From: Methylobacterium radiotolerans JCM 2831
GTDB lineage: Bacteria > Pseudomonadota > Alphaproteobacteria > Rhizobiales > Beijerinckiaceae
Direction: 5' to 3'
DNA: 64,000 bases
Assembly (NCBI RefSeq): GCF_000019725.1
Contig: NC_010505.1
Span: forward strand, 3,829,001 to 3,893,000
Under the pieces are notes generated by a model. That model was not told the DNA's origin. It saw only the letters and a list, made by a program, of their open reading frames with translations, and did no database searches. This document shows, piece by piece, positions 6,952-16,406 of this stretch (its first letter is position 1; every line of letters starts with the position of its first letter). The translations under genes were made by a program, and so were the position numbers.

Positions 6952-9396
6952 TCACCGGCCCCACAGGCCGACCCGCTCGGCCCGGGCCTGCTCCTCCGCG
7001 CCCAGGAGGTCCGGTGGGGCGTCCTCCGAGGCGCGGGCGCCGCCCGCCGCCAGGATCAGCCCGGCGAGGTCGTCGCCCTCGATGCGGCAGCGGGCCGTGG
7101 CCCCGTCGGACAGGCCGCTGCAGACGACCTCGCGACGGCGCAGGTAGCTGGCGAGCTGGCGGGCGAGGTGGCCGCGCTCGCCGACCACGCCGAGGAGGCG
7201 CACGACTCGCCCGCGCAGGTTGAGGGTGCCGGTGTCGATCACCTCCGGCACGCCGCGGACCTCGCCAACCGCGGCCGGCTCGGGTGCGGGTGCCGTCGCC
7301 CGGGCCGGCTCGGCCCGCTCCGCCGAGGGGCGGGCCCTGCCCTTCGCGAGCTTCTCGGTGGCCCGCTGGACGAAGTCGTGGAAGATCCCGGCCGGCATCT
7401 CACCGCCGAACATGCGGTTCATCGGACTGTCGTCGTCGTTGCCGACCCAGATCCCGACCACGAGGTCGGGGGTCATGCCGACGAACCACGCGTCGCGGAA
7501 ATCCTGGCTCGTGCCGGTCTTGCCGCCGATGATCTGGCCCGGCACCCGCGCTGCGCGGCCGGTGCCGGATTCCACCACCGCCTGCAGCGAGTCGAGCATC
7601 ATCGTGCGCGGTTCCTGCGCCAGCATCGGCCCCGGGGCCGCGTCGGTGCGGACGTAGAGCGGCTGCGGCGCGGCCCCGCGGATCGCCTGGATGCCGTAGG
7701 TCTGGAGCGGGGTGCGCCCGGACAGGACCGAGCCGTAGGCGCGGGTCATCTCCAGGAGGCTCACGGCGCCCGAGCCGAGGACGAGGCTCGGCACGTTGGG
7801 CAGGTCGGACTGGATCCCGAGCTTGCGGGCGGTGGCGATCACCGCCGGGATGCCGACATCCTGCCCGAGCTGGGCCGCCACGGTGTTGATCGAGAGCGCG
7901 AAGGCGGTCCGCAGGGGCACGGCCCCCCGGTAGCGGCCGTCGTCGTTCTCGGGCTGCCAGTCGCCGATCTGGATCGGGCGGTCGACCATCACGGATTCCG
8001 GCGTGTAGCCCTTCTCGTAGGCCGTCAGGTAGGCGAGGAGCTTGAACAGGGAGCCGGGCTGGCGCTTGGCCTGGACGGCGCGGTTGAACTGGCTGTCCTC
8101 GTAGTCGCGGCCGCCGACCATGGCGAGGATCGCGCCCTCCTTCGAGAGCACCACCATGGCGGCCTGGCCGACCTTGCGGCGGGCGCCGTCCTTGTCGAGG
8201 CGGCGGGCCACGACGCCCTCGGCGAGGCTCTGCAGGTCGAGGTTGAGGGTCGAGCGCACCGTCATGTCGCCGTCCGTGCCGGCGAGGCGCTTCACGTCGC
8301 CCGCGATCATGTCGAGGAAGTAGTTGGTGCCGGGCGGCGCCTCGGGGGGCGACTTGAGGGTCACGCTCTGCTTGCGCGCGGCATCGGCCTCTCCTTGCGT
8401 GATCGCGCCGGTCTCGACCATGGCCTGGAGCACCACGTCGGCGCGCTCCTTGGCGCCGCCGAGGTTGCGGGTCGGGGCGAGCTGCGAGGGCGCCCGCACC
8501 AGCCCGGCCAGCATCGCCGATTCCGGCAGGTTCAGCGCCTTGGCGGGCTTGCCGAAGTAGCGCCGCGCCGCCGCGTCCGCCCCGTAGGCGCCGGCGCCGA
8601 AATAGGCGGAGTCGAGGTAGCCGAGCAGGATCGCGTCCTTGCTCATCGTCGATTCGACCCGCAGCGCCAGGAAGGCCTCCTGCACCTTCCGCCAGAGCGT
8701 CTTCTCCTGGTTGAGGGAGGTCAGGCGAACGTATTGCTGGGTGATGGTCGAGCCGCCCTCGCGCACGCCGCCGCCGCGGAGATTGCGCCACGTCGCCCGG
8801 GCGAGGCCGCGCAGGTCGATGCCCCAGTGACTGTAGAAGCGGCGGTCCTCGATCGCCACGATCGCCTGGGCGAGGTGCGGCGGCAGGTCGGCCGCGGTGA
8901 GCTTCTGGCCCCGGAAGCTGCCGCGTGTGGCGAAGACCCGGCCGTCGTCGGCCTCGACGGTGATCGCCCGCTGGCCGGTCTCGACCACGGCGCCGCCCAG
9001 CGGCGGCAGGCTCACGAAGGCCGCGAACAGGTAGATCGCCAGCGCCAGCGCCGGCAGCAGGACCACCAGGGCGGCGGCGATCACGGCCGGGTGCCGGCGG
9101 CCGAGGATCGGGCGAAATCGCCGAGTCCGGACGCGCGCGCCCGTCTCGGCGGCGGGCGGGAGATCGGCCCGCGCTCGCGCCGCGCGCTCCGCCGCGCGGG
9201 CCGACAGGGCCCGGCCGGTCCGCGCGAGGCCGAGTCCGGCCGCGGCGAGGAGGGTCCGGAGATGGCGCGCGAGGTCGCGCGCGGCGCGCCCGGCCTCCCG
9301 GGCGGCGAGCCGCGGGTCCGGAGCGTCGGCGGCGGGATCCGGCTTCGGCGGTTTCGGCCCGTCGGCCGGGGCGCGTTCCGGCGCGTCGGGCGTCAT
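6952..9396 (-). CDS. Class A penicillin-binding protein (PBP1a type) with SNase-like C-terminal domain
   Basis: 814 residues. A long basic cytoplasmic N-terminus (1-103) precedes one membrane span (about 104-128). The glycosyltransferase-51 domain follows, with EDRRFYSHWG (183-192, catalytic Glu183) and GGSTITQQ (214-221). The transpeptidase domain has SLFK (Ser449-Lys452), SIN (502-504) and KTGT (626-629). It polymerises and crosslinks peptidoglycan in the periplasm. Odd: residues 717-814 resemble the staphylococcal-nuclease fold (DTGTLNLRG, VVRLLG, ARCRIEGDDLAGLIL, then a final AEEQARAERVGLW), but the usual catalytic Asp/Arg/Glu set is not preserved, so this is probably a non-catalytic binding module. 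It is monocistronic on the minus strand. Confidence 0.9.
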   Translation of the reverse strand: MTPDAPERAPADGPKPPKPDPAADAPDPRLAAREAGRAARDLARHLRTLLAAAGLGLARTGRALSARAAERAARARADLPPAAETGARVRTRRFRPILGRRHPAVIAAALVVLLPALALAIYLFAAFVSLPPLGGAVVETGQRAITVEADDGRVFATRGSFRGQKLTAADLPPHLAQAIVAIEDRRFYSHWGIDLRGLARATWRNLRGGGVREGGSTITQQYVRLTSLNQEKTLWRKVQEAFLALRVESTMSKDAILLGYLDSAYFGAGAYGADAAARRYFGKPAKALNLPESAMLAGLVRAPSQLAPTRNLGGAKERADVVLQAMVETGAITQGEADAARKQSVTLKSPPEAPPGTNYFLDMIAGDVKRLAGTDGDMTVRSTLNLDLQSLAEGVVARRLDKDGARRKVGQAAMVVLSKEGAILAMVGGRDYEDSQFNRAVQAKRQPGSLFKLLAYLTAYEKGYTPESVMVDRPIQIGDWQPENDDGRYRGAVPLRTAFALSINTVAAQLGQDVGIPAVIATARKLGIQSDLPNVPSLVLGSGAVSLLEMTRAYGSVLSGRTPLQTYGIQAIRGAAPQPLYVRTDAAPGPMLAQEPRTMMLDSLQAVVESGTGRAARVPGQIIGGKTGTSQDFRDAWFVGMTPDLVVGIWVGNDDDSPMNRMFGGEMPAGIFHDFVQRATEKLAKGRARPSAERAEPARATAPAPEPAAVGEVRGVPEVIDTGTLNLRGRVVRLLGVVGERGHLARQLASYLRRREVVCSGLSDGATARCRIEGDDLAGLILAAGGARASEDAPPDLLGAEEQARAERVGLWGR

Positions 9397-9556
9397 CGTG
9401 GTGCGTGTTCCGGGACCGGTCGATCCGGCCGACCGAGCCTTCTAAGCCGCATCCGTCCCGGTGTCCCGCCGGTGCGGGGTCGCGGGACGGGCGCTGCGTC
9501 GATCGCGCCGCGACCGTGTGGATCGGGCCACGGGGTCCGGTCCGGCCGGGGCCGGC

Positions 9557-10219
9557 TCACCGGCCGAGCGGCGCTCCCGGACCGACGGCCCCGTGCTGGG
9601 CGCGCAGCTTGAAGGCCAGGATCAGCAGGAGGATGCCGAAGGCGAAGGTGTAGGAGCCGATCCACAACGTCAGCACCAGGGCCGACATGCCCGGGTTGAT
9701 GAGCAGCGCGAGGCCGAACAGGATCGACACGACCCCGCCCAGGACGAGCCACCAGCGCCCGTAATGGAGGTGCAGGCGGAAGGCCGCGGCGATCATCAGG
9801 CCGCCGGTGACCAGCGCCCAGGCGGCGAGCAGCAGGACGAATGCCCAGACGGCCGCGGCCGGCACCAGCACCGCCGCGACGCCCACGACGATGTCGACGA
9901 GGCCCTCGAGCAGCAGGAAGCCCCAGCGCTCGTGGCGCTGCGCGGCCCGGACCGCGCCGACGACGGCGAAGATTCCGTCGACGAGCATGTAGGCGGCGAA
10001 GAACAGGACGAGTGAGAGCACGAAGGCGCCCGGGGCGATGAACGCGACCGCCCCGAACAGGATCGCGATGACGCCGCGCAGGGCGACGAGCCACCAGTTC
10101 CGCGCCAGCGCCGCGCTCATGGCGTCGAGGCGCGCCACGCCGACGAGCGGGATGCCGGAGGGCGTGGTCGCGGGGCCGGATCCGGGGCTGTTCGGCGTCG
10201 GGGATGGGCTGCTGGTCAT
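9557..10219 (-). CDS. hdeD: HdeD family acid-resistance membrane protein
   Basis: 220 residues. A Ser/Pro-rich N-terminus (about 35 residues) is followed by six hydrophobic helices in paired DUF308 repeats (WWLVALRGVIAILFGAVAF... and later RWWLVLGGVVSILFGLALL). HdeD proteins are inner-membrane proteins linked to acid or general stress; the mechanism is unknown. ATG at 10219 follows AGGAGTTCGCC. The promoter at 10270-10294 matches the EcfG consensus exactly, pointing to control by the PhyR-EcfG general stress response. Confidence 0.88.
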   Translation of the reverse strand: MTSSPSPTPNSPGSGPATTPSGIPLVGVARLDAMSAALARNWWLVALRGVIAILFGAVAFIAPGAFVLSLVLFFAAYMLVDGIFAVVGAVRAAQRHERWGFLLLEGLVDIVVGVAAVLVPAAAVWAFVLLLAAWALVTGGLMIAAAFRLHLHYGRWWLVLGGVVSILFGLALLINPGMSALVLTLWIGSYTFAFGILLLILAFKLRAQHGAVGPGAPLGR

Positions 10220-10269
10220 GGCGAACTCCTGGGCCTTCAGGCCGAGAACCGCGAAGGTTCCGGGCGCAG

Positions 10270-10294
10270 AACGCCGCAGTGCGGCATGCGTTCC
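10270..10294 (-). promoter_or_regulatory. EcfG (general stress sigma factor) promoter of hdeD
   Basis: On the minus strand GGAAC (10294-10290) and CGTT (10273-10270) are separated by 16 bases. This is an exact match to the alphaproteobacterial EcfG consensus GGAAC-N16/17-CGTT, and it lies about 50 bp upstream of the hdeD start, leaving a leader of about 40 nt. Confidence 0.75.
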
Positions 10295-10413
10295 TAGACG
10301 GGCCGATCTGCGCGTGGAACCTTGAGCCTGCGGCCGGCTTTTGCTGCCTGAGGCGGGCGATGCGACAAGCCCGGTCACCCCCGGGTGGCCGGCCCATCGG
10401 GCGACGACTTCCC

Positions 10414-11682
10414 ATGTTTGACGATCAGCGGCACCTCTCCGAGGACGAGGCGCGCCCGCGGCCGGCCGACGGCCCGGCCGTCGCGCGCGAACGCGACGTG
10501 CTCGATCTCGGCCGCACCGAGCCGGCCGCCGATCGCGGGGCCGACCGCGAGGCCGCGCGCAAGCCCGGCACGGAGGGGGCCGACGACGCGCCCGAGGCGC
10601 AGGACGGGCAGGCGGGAGACGACGCCGAGGATGACGACGACGGCGCGCGGCGCCCCAGCGTCCTGCGGCGCCACCCCGTCGCGTTCCTGCTCGGCGGCCT
10701 CGCGGTCGTCGCGCTCTGCGTCGGGGTGTTCTTCTACTGGCTGCTCTACATGCATCCCTACGAGAGCACCGACGACGCCTTCGTCGACGCGCGCAGCATC
10801 TCGATCCAGCCGAAGGTCGGCGGCTACCTGGTGGACGTGCCGGTCACCGACAACCAGCACGTCGAGGCCGGCCAGATCCTGTTCCAGGTCTTCCAGCGCG
10901 ACTACGACATCGCCCTCGACCAGGCGAAGGCGCAGGTCGCCGCCGACGAGGCCGGCATCAAGAACATCGACGCGCAGATCCAGGCGCAGTACGCCAACAT
11001 CGACGTGTCCAAGGCGCAGGTCGCCACCGCCGAGGCGGCGCTGAAATTCGCCCAGGAGGACGCGGCCCGCTACAAGGACCTCGCCGAGCGCGGCTCCGGC
11101 TCGGTCCAGCAGTCGCAGTCGGCGACCTCGACGCTGCAGCAGCGGCAGGCGGCCGTGCAGAGCGCCAATGCCAGCGTGGTCGCCGCGCAGAAGCAGGTCG
11201 GCTCGCTCCAGGCCCAGAAGGCCTCGACCCAGGCGCAGCTCGGCCGCGACCGGGCGCAGGTCGAGCAGGCCGAGCTGAACCTCGGCTACACGACGGTGCG
11301 CGCCGTGCAGGGCGGCCGCATCGTGCGGCTCACCGGCGGCGTCGGCCAGCTCGCGCAGGCCGGCCAGACCCTGGCGATGTTCGTGCCCGACGACATCTGG
11401 GTGACGGCGAACTTCAAGGAGACGCAGATCACCGACATGCGGCAGGGCCAGCCGGTCGACATCGAGATCGACGCCTATCCCGGCCGCAAGATCCAGGGCA
11501 CCGTGGCCTCGGTGCAGCCCGGCTCGGGCACCGCCTTCAGCCTGCTGCCGGCGCAGAACGCCACCGGCAACTACGTGAAGGTGACCCAGCGCATCCCGGT
11601 CAAGATCGTGGTCAAGAACTGGCCGACGGACGTGTCGATCGGCCCGGGCATGTCGATCGTCCCGACCGTCACGGTGCGGTGA
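10414..11682 (+). CDS. HlyD/EmrA-type membrane fusion protein
   Basis: 422 residues. An acidic, low-complexity cytoplasmic N-terminus (about 1-78) precedes a single membrane anchor (about 83-107). Then come the biotinyl-lipoyl half-motif (ESTDDAFVDARSISIQPKVGG), a long Gln/Ala-rich coiled-coil hairpin (about 160-285), and the beta-barrel end (YTTVRAVQGGRIVRL, IPVKIVVKNWP). It would link the inner-membrane pump encoded next to an outer-membrane channel. The stop overlaps the GTG of the MFS gene (GTGA), so the two are translationally coupled. The acidic N-terminal extension is longer than in E. coli EmrA. Confidence 0.9.
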   Translation: MFDDQRHLSEDEARPRPADGPAVARERDVLDLGRTEPAADRGADREAARKPGTEGADDAPEAQDGQAGDDAEDDDDGARRPSVLRRHPVAFLLGGLAVVALCVGVFFYWLLYMHPYESTDDAFVDARSISIQPKVGGYLVDVPVTDNQHVEAGQILFQVFQRDYDIALDQAKAQVAADEAGIKNIDAQIQAQYANIDVSKAQVATAEAALKFAQEDAARYKDLAERGSGSVQQSQSATSTLQQRQAAVQSANASVVAAQKQVGSLQAQKASTQAQLGRDRAQVEQAELNLGYTTVRAVQGGRIVRLTGGVGQLAQAGQTLAMFVPDDIWVTANFKETQITDMRQGQPVDIEIDAYPGRKIQGTVASVQPGSGTAFSLLPAQNATGNYVKVTQRIPVKIVVKNWPTDVSIGPGMSIVPTVTVR

Positions 11683-13343
11683 GCGCCGTGGCCGGCCAGG
11701 CGAGCGCGGCCGCGCCCGGACGCAAGCCGGGTGCGGGGCAGGCGAGAGGAAGCAAGGCCGCGTCCGGCAAGGCCCCGGGCGGCCACAATCCGTGGCTGAT
11801 CGCGGGCGTGGTGGCGCTGGCGACCTTCATGGAGGTGCTCGACACCACCATCGCCAACGTGGCCCTGCGCTACATCTCGGGCGGGCTCGCGGTCGGCCCC
11901 GACGAGGCGGCCTGGGTGGTGACGAGCTACCTCGTCGCCAACGCGATCACCCTGACCGCGTCGAGCTTCCTGGCCAAGCGCTACGGCCGCAAGGCCTTCT
12001 TCATGTGGTCGGTGGCGCTGTTCACCGCCTCGTCGATCCTGTGCGGCTTCGCCTGGAGCCTGGAATCCCTGCTGCTGTTCCGGGTGATGCAGGGGCTCGG
12101 CGGCGGCGGCATGGCGCCGCTCGCGCAGTCGATCCTGGCCGATTCCTTCCCGCCGGCGAAGCGCGGCCAGGCCTTCGCGCTCTACGGGGTCGCCATCGTG
12201 GTGGCGCCGGTGATCGGCCCGACGCTCGGCGGCTGGCTCTCCGACAACGCTTCCTGGCACTGGTGCTTCCTGATCAACGGGCCGGTGGGCGTGATCGCCC
12301 TCGGGCTGATGTACTGGCTGATCGAGGACAGCGACGCGGCCAAGAAGGAGCGCCGCGCCCTGGTCCGCAAGGGCATCCGCTTCGACATCGTCGGCTTCGT
12401 GCTGGTCGCCCTGTTCCTCGGCTCGCTGGAGGTGATCCTCGACGAGGGCCAGCGGAAGGACTGGTTCGGCACCTCGACGCTGATGAACGTCTCCGGCGTG
12501 CTGATGGTGGTCTCGTTCATCGCCATGATCCCGTGGCTGCTGACCCGCGAGAACCCGGTCGTCGACCTCCGCCTGATCGGCAACCGCCAGTTCGGGTCGT
12601 GCTTCCTGGTGATGATGTTCACCGGGGCGATCCTGATCGCCACCACGCAGTTCATCCCGCAGATCACGCAGGAATATTACGGCTACACCGCCACCCTGTC
12701 GGGCCTCGTCCTCGGCCCGGGCGGCATCGTCACGGTGGTGATGATGTTCCTCACCGGCCGGATCTCGTCCTACGTCCAGCCGAAATGGCTGATCGCCACC
12801 GGCATGACGATCGTGGCGCTCGGCATGTACGACCTGACCCGGATCGACGGCAGCACGACCTTCGCGTTCTTCGCGTGGTCGCGGGTCTATATCGGCATCG
12901 GCCTGCCGATGGTGTTCCTGTCGATCACCTCGGCCTCGTACGAGGGCATCCGCAAGGACCAGACCGACCAGGCCTCGGCGCTGATCAACGTCGCCCGCAA
13001 CGTCGGCGGCTCGATGGGCGTCTCCCTGGCGCAGAACATCCTGGCCTACCGGAGCCAGTTCCATCAGAGCCGCCTGGTGGAGAGCGTCAACCCGGCCTCG
13101 CCGGCCTACCAGGAGACCATGCGGCAGGCGACGCAGTACTTCTCCGAGCACGGCTACGCCGGTGTCGAGGCCCAGAACCAGGCGACGGCGTGGATCGGGA
13201 GCGTGCTCAGCACCCAGGTGGCCTACTGGGCCTATATCGACGTGTTCTGGGTGCTCGGCCTCGTCGCCGCCTGCGCGGTCCCGCTGGCCCTGAGCCTGAA
13301 GAGCGTCAAGCTCGGCGGTGGGGCGCCGGCCGGGGGGCACTGA
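11679..13343 (+). CDS. DHA2 family MFS drug efflux transporter (EmrB type)
   Basis: 554 residues, GTG start overlapping the previous stop. About 14 membrane spans are expected for DHA2. Visible signatures: FMEVLDTTIANVAL in the first span (motif D1 of the family), SSFLAKRYGRKAFF (motif A) and the antiporter-type ALYGVAIVVAPVIGPTLGGWL (motif C). Together with the HlyD-type partner it should form a tripartite proton-driven efflux system for hydrophobic drugs or organic acids. The N-terminal 30 residues are a basic, low-complexity extension. No outer-membrane factor or regulator is adjacent. Confidence 0.92.
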   Translation: MSAVAGQASAAAPGRKPGAGQARGSKAASGKAPGGHNPWLIAGVVALATFMEVLDTTIANVALRYISGGLAVGPDEAAWVVTSYLVANAITLTASSFLAKRYGRKAFFMWSVALFTASSILCGFAWSLESLLLFRVMQGLGGGGMAPLAQSILADSFPPAKRGQAFALYGVAIVVAPVIGPTLGGWLSDNASWHWCFLINGPVGVIALGLMYWLIEDSDAAKKERRALVRKGIRFDIVGFVLVALFLGSLEVILDEGQRKDWFGTSTLMNVSGVLMVVSFIAMIPWLLTRENPVVDLRLIGNRQFGSCFLVMMFTGAILIATTQFIPQITQEYYGYTATLSGLVLGPGGIVTVVMMFLTGRISSYVQPKWLIATGMTIVALGMYDLTRIDGSTTFAFFAWSRVYIGIGLPMVFLSITSASYEGIRKDQTDQASALINVARNVGGSMGVSLAQNILAYRSQFHQSRLVESVNPASPAYQETMRQATQYFSEHGYAGVEAQNQATAWIGSVLSTQVAYWAYIDVFWVLGLVAACAVPLALSLKSVKLGGGAPAGGH

Positions 13344-13415
13344 GGGCGGCGGCCGCGGCCGGGACGGCGCCCGGATTCCGGACGCGCCCTCGGCGCGCGG
13401 ACCGGCCCCCGAGCC

Positions 13416-14111
13416 CTAGCCCGGATCGTCGGCGGGCTTCTCGCCCGGTGCCGCGAACAGATCCTCCGGCGCGGCCACGGTGACGCGGCGCTGCGCCACG
13501 TCGAGGACCGGCACGAAGGCCTTGGTGAAGGGCAGGAGCGCGGTGGCGCCGCCGTTCGGCGGTCGCAGCTCCAGGAGATCGCCGCCGCCGTAATTCGGCA
13601 CGGCCACGATCGTCCCGACGAGGGTTCCGGCCTCGTCCACCGCCGCGGCGCCGATCAGGTCGGCGGCGTAGACCTCGTCGTCGTCCTCGGGCGCGGCCAG
13701 ACGGTCGCGGGGAACGAACAGGGCCACGCGGTTGAGCGCCTCCGCGGCGCTGCGGCCCGAGACACCCTTGACCCGGGCGATCAGCATGTCGGGCGACGAG
13801 CCGGGGGCGGGACGCACGTCGGCGAGCGCCAGCGTCCGGCCGTCGGACGTCTGGAGCGCTCCGTAGCCGGCGATCGCCTGCGGATCGCCGGTGTAGGACT
13901 TGAGCCGGACCTCGCCGGTGAGGCCGTGCGCCCGCCCGAACTCGCCCAGCAGGACGAGGTTGGGATCGGGCGGCACGGGCGGCGGCGCCGGCCTGGGGGC
14001 CGGTGCCTTGGGCGAGGTCGCCGCGTCGGGCGCGATCTTGCCGATCGCCGAGCTCGTGCGGCCTCGGCGGCCGCCGTCGCGGGAGGTGGGACCTGCGGGG
14101 CGGCGCGCCAT
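13416..14111 (-). CDS. rimM: Ribosome maturation factor RimM
   Basis: 231 residues. The conserved core starts near residue 50 ([22 protein letters not shown]), with a PRC-barrel-type C-terminal half ([22 protein letters not shown]... [10 protein letters not shown]... [12 protein letters not shown]). RimM binds ribosomal protein S19 and helps process the 16S rRNA 3' domain. The 48-residue Pro/Ala-rich N-terminal extension is unusual; most RimM proteins begin at the core. It is the last gene of the minus-strand unit ffh, chorismate mutase, rpsP, rimM. trmD, normally its downstream partner, lies 5.8 kb away on the other strand. Confidence 0.93.
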
Positions 14112-14123
14112 GACCGGTGCGCC

Positions 14124-14486
14124 TTACGCGGCGGCGTCCTCGGCGGGGGCGGCGGCCTTCTCGGCGCGCTTGGCGGCGCGCTCCTTGGCCTTCTCGCCCG
14201 GCTCCGCCTTCTGCGGGTTGTTGCGGGCCGGACGCTTGGCGAGGCCGGCCTGGTCGAGGAAGCGCAGGACGCGGTCGGTCGGCTGCGCACCCTTGGCGAG
14301 CCAGCTCTGGATCTTCTCGTTGTCGAGCACGATGCGGGCCGGATCGTCCTTGGCCTTCATCGGGTCGTAGGCGCCGACCTTGTCGATGAAGCGGCCGTCG
14401 CGCGGGGCGCGGGCGTCGGCGACGACGATGCGGTAGTAGGGGCGCTTCTTGGCGCCGCCGCGGGTGAGACGGATCTTGAGGGCCAT
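14124..14486 (-). CDS. rpsP: 30S ribosomal protein S16
   Basis: 120 residues. The N-terminus [20 protein letters not shown] and the middle segment ([14 protein letters not shown]) are diagnostic of S16. The C-terminal 35 residues form the Ala/Glu/Lys-rich tail common in alphaproteobacterial S16. It lies 12 bp upstream of rimM and is preceded by chorismate mutase with 7 bp between. Confidence 0.97.
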   Translation of the reverse strand: MALKIRLTRGGAKKRPYYRIVVADARAPRDGRFIDKVGAYDPMKAKDDPARIVLDNEKIQSWLAKGAQPTDRVLRFLDQAGLAKRPARNNPQKAEPGEKAKERAAKRAEKAAAPAEDAAA

Positions 14487-14493
14487 GGTCTGA

Positions 14494-14826
14494 CTACTTT
14501 CGCTGTTGCTCGATCTGGGACTCGTGGTCCGCCTTGATCGACTGGTGGTGCCGAATGACTTCCTTGACCACGAAGGCCAGAAACTTCTCGGCGAAGTCGG
14601 GGTCGAGCTTGGCCTCGACCGCGAGCTTGCGGAGCCGGGCGACCTGACGGGCCTCCCGGTCCGGATCGGAAGGGGGGATCCCCTTTCGGGCCTTGAGCTC
14701 GCCGACCCGCTGCGTGCAGCGGAAACGCTCGGCGAGGAGGTGGATCAGCGCCGCATCGAAATTGTCGATGCTGTCCCGCAGGCGCGCGAGTTCGGGATCG
14801 ACGGCCTGGGCCGCGAGCACGCTCAT
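14494..14826 (-). CDS. Chorismate mutase (AroQ type)
   Basis: 110 residues, all-helical AroQ fold: [37 protein letters not shown] matches the first helix and loop with the catalytic Arg and Lys; a second basic segment ([13 protein letters not shown]) follows. It converts chorismate to prephenate, feeding the pheA product encoded at 54987. Its ATG overlaps the ffh stop by four bases (ATGA), so it is coupled to ffh. A chorismate mutase between ffh and rpsP is recurrent in Rhizobiales. Confidence 0.9.
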   Translation of the reverse strand: MSVLAAQAVDPELARLRDSIDNFDAALIHLLAERFRCTQRVGELKARKGIPPSDPDREARQVARLRKLAVEAKLDPDFAEKFLAFVVKEVIRHHQSIKADHESQIEQQRK

Positions 14827-16388
14827 TTCTTCTTCCCCGGCATGAACCCACCGAGACCCGGAAGTTTCGGGCCGCCGAGGCCCGGAAGCCCCGGAAGCTT
14901 GGGCATCCCGCCCCCGCCGCCCAGGCCCGGCGGCATCGGCGGCAGCTTGCCGCCGAACTGCTTCTCGAGCTGCGCGATCTGCTCCGGCGTCGGCTCCGGC
15001 ATGCCGGGCGGGAGGCCGGGCATTCCACCGCCCATCCCGCCGCCGCCCAGGCCGAACATCGAGCCGAGCGCCTGCCCGATCCCGCGCTTGCCCTGGCCCA
15101 TCGCCTTCATCATGTCGGCCATGGTCCGGTGCATCTTCAGGAGCTTGTTGATCTCCGAGACGTCGACCCCCGAGCCGGCCGCGATGCGCTTCTTGCGGCT
15201 GTTCTTGAGGAGGTCGGGGTTCTTCCGCTCCTGCGGGGTCATCGACGAGATGATCGCCCGCTGGCGCTTGAATATCTTCTCGTCGAGGTTGGCGCCCTCG
15301 ACCTGCTTCTTGATCTGGCCCATCCCGGGCAGCATGCCCATCAGGCCGCCGATGCCGCCCATCTTCTCCATCTGGGCGAGCTGCATGGACAGGTCTTCGA
15401 GATCGAACTTGCCCTTGCGCATCTTCTCCGCGGTGCGGAGCGCCTGCTCGTGGTCGATGGTCTCGGCGGCCTTCTCGACGAGCGAGACGATGTCGCCCAT
15501 GCCGAGGATGCGGTTGGCGACGCGGGCCGGGTGGAACTCCTCCAGCGCGTCGACCTTCTCGCCGACGCCGACGAGCTTGATCGGCTTGCCGGTGACGGCG
15601 CGCATCGACAGAGCCGCGCCGCCGCGGGAATCGCCGTCCATCCGGGTCAGGACGATGCCGGTGACGCCGAGGCGCTGGTCGAAGGCGCGGGCGGTGTTGA
15701 CCGCGTCCTGGCCGGTGAGCGCGTCGGCGACGAGCAGCACCTCGTGGGGCTTCGTCGCGGCCTTCACCTCGGCGGCCTCGGCCATCAGGCCCTCGTCCAC
15801 CGTGGTGCGGCCGGCGGTGTCGAGCATCACCACGTCGAACCCGCCGAGACGGGCGGCGTCCATGGCGCGCTTGGCGATCTGCACCGCAGACTGGCCGGCG
15901 ACGATCGGCAGGCTCTCCACGCCGACCTGCTTGGCCAGCACCGCGAGCTGCTCCATGGCGGCCGGGCGGCGCGTGTCGAGGGAGGCGAGCAGCACCTTGC
16001 GCTTCTCGCGGTCGGAGAGGCGCCGGGCGATCTTGGCGGTGGTCGTGGTCTTGCCCGAGCCCTGCAGGCCGACCATCAGGATCGGCACCGGGGCGGGGGC
16101 GTTGAGATCGACGGTCTCGGCGTCGGTGCCGAGCATCGCCACGAGCTCGTCGTTGACGATCTTCACGACCATCTGGCCGGGCGTCACCGACTTGAGCACG
16201 ACGGCGCCGACGGCCTTCTCCTTCACCCGGTCGGTGAAGCCGCGGACCACCTCGAGGGCGACGTCGGCCTCCAGCAGGGCGCGGCGCACCTCGCGCATGG
16301 CGGCGGTGACGTCGGCCTCGGTCAGGGCACCGCGACGGGTGAGTCCCGAGAGGATGCCGGAGAGGCGGTCGGACAGGCCTTCGAACAT
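14823..16388 (-). CDS. ffh: Signal recognition particle protein Ffh (SRP54)
   Basis: 521 residues. N domain (1-85), G domain with P-loop GLQGSGKTT (107-115), DTRRPAA, DTAGRT and TRMDGD motifs, and a methionine-rich M domain (from about 300) that binds signal sequences and 4.5S RNA. The last 75 residues are a Gly/Pro/Met-rich tail (repeats like GLPGLGG) longer than in E. coli. Ffh delivers nascent membrane proteins to FtsY. It heads the unit ffh, chorismate mutase, rpsP, rimM. Confidence 0.97.
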   Translation of the reverse strand: MFEGLSDRLSGILSGLTRRGALTEADVTAAMREVRRALLEADVALEVVRGFTDRVKEKAVGAVVLKSVTPGQMVVKIVNDELVAMLGTDAETVDLNAPAPVPILMVGLQGSGKTTTTAKIARRLSDREKRKVLLASLDTRRPAAMEQLAVLAKQVGVESLPIVAGQSAVQIAKRAMDAARLGGFDVVMLDTAGRTTVDEGLMAEAAEVKAATKPHEVLLVADALTGQDAVNTARAFDQRLGVTGIVLTRMDGDSRGGAALSMRAVTGKPIKLVGVGEKVDALEEFHPARVANRILGMGDIVSLVEKAAETIDHEQALRTAEKMRKGKFDLEDLSMQLAQMEKMGGIGGLMGMLPGMGQIKKQVEGANLDEKIFKRQRAIISSMTPQERKNPDLLKNSRKKRIAAGSGVDVSEINKLLKMHRTMADMMKAMGQGKRGIGQALGSMFGLGGGGMGGGMPGLPPGMPEPTPEQIAQLEKQFGGKLPPMPPGLGGGGGMPKLPGLPGLGGPKLPGLGGFMPGKKK

Positions 16389-16406
16389 GATCCTGACGCC
16401 CCGCCG

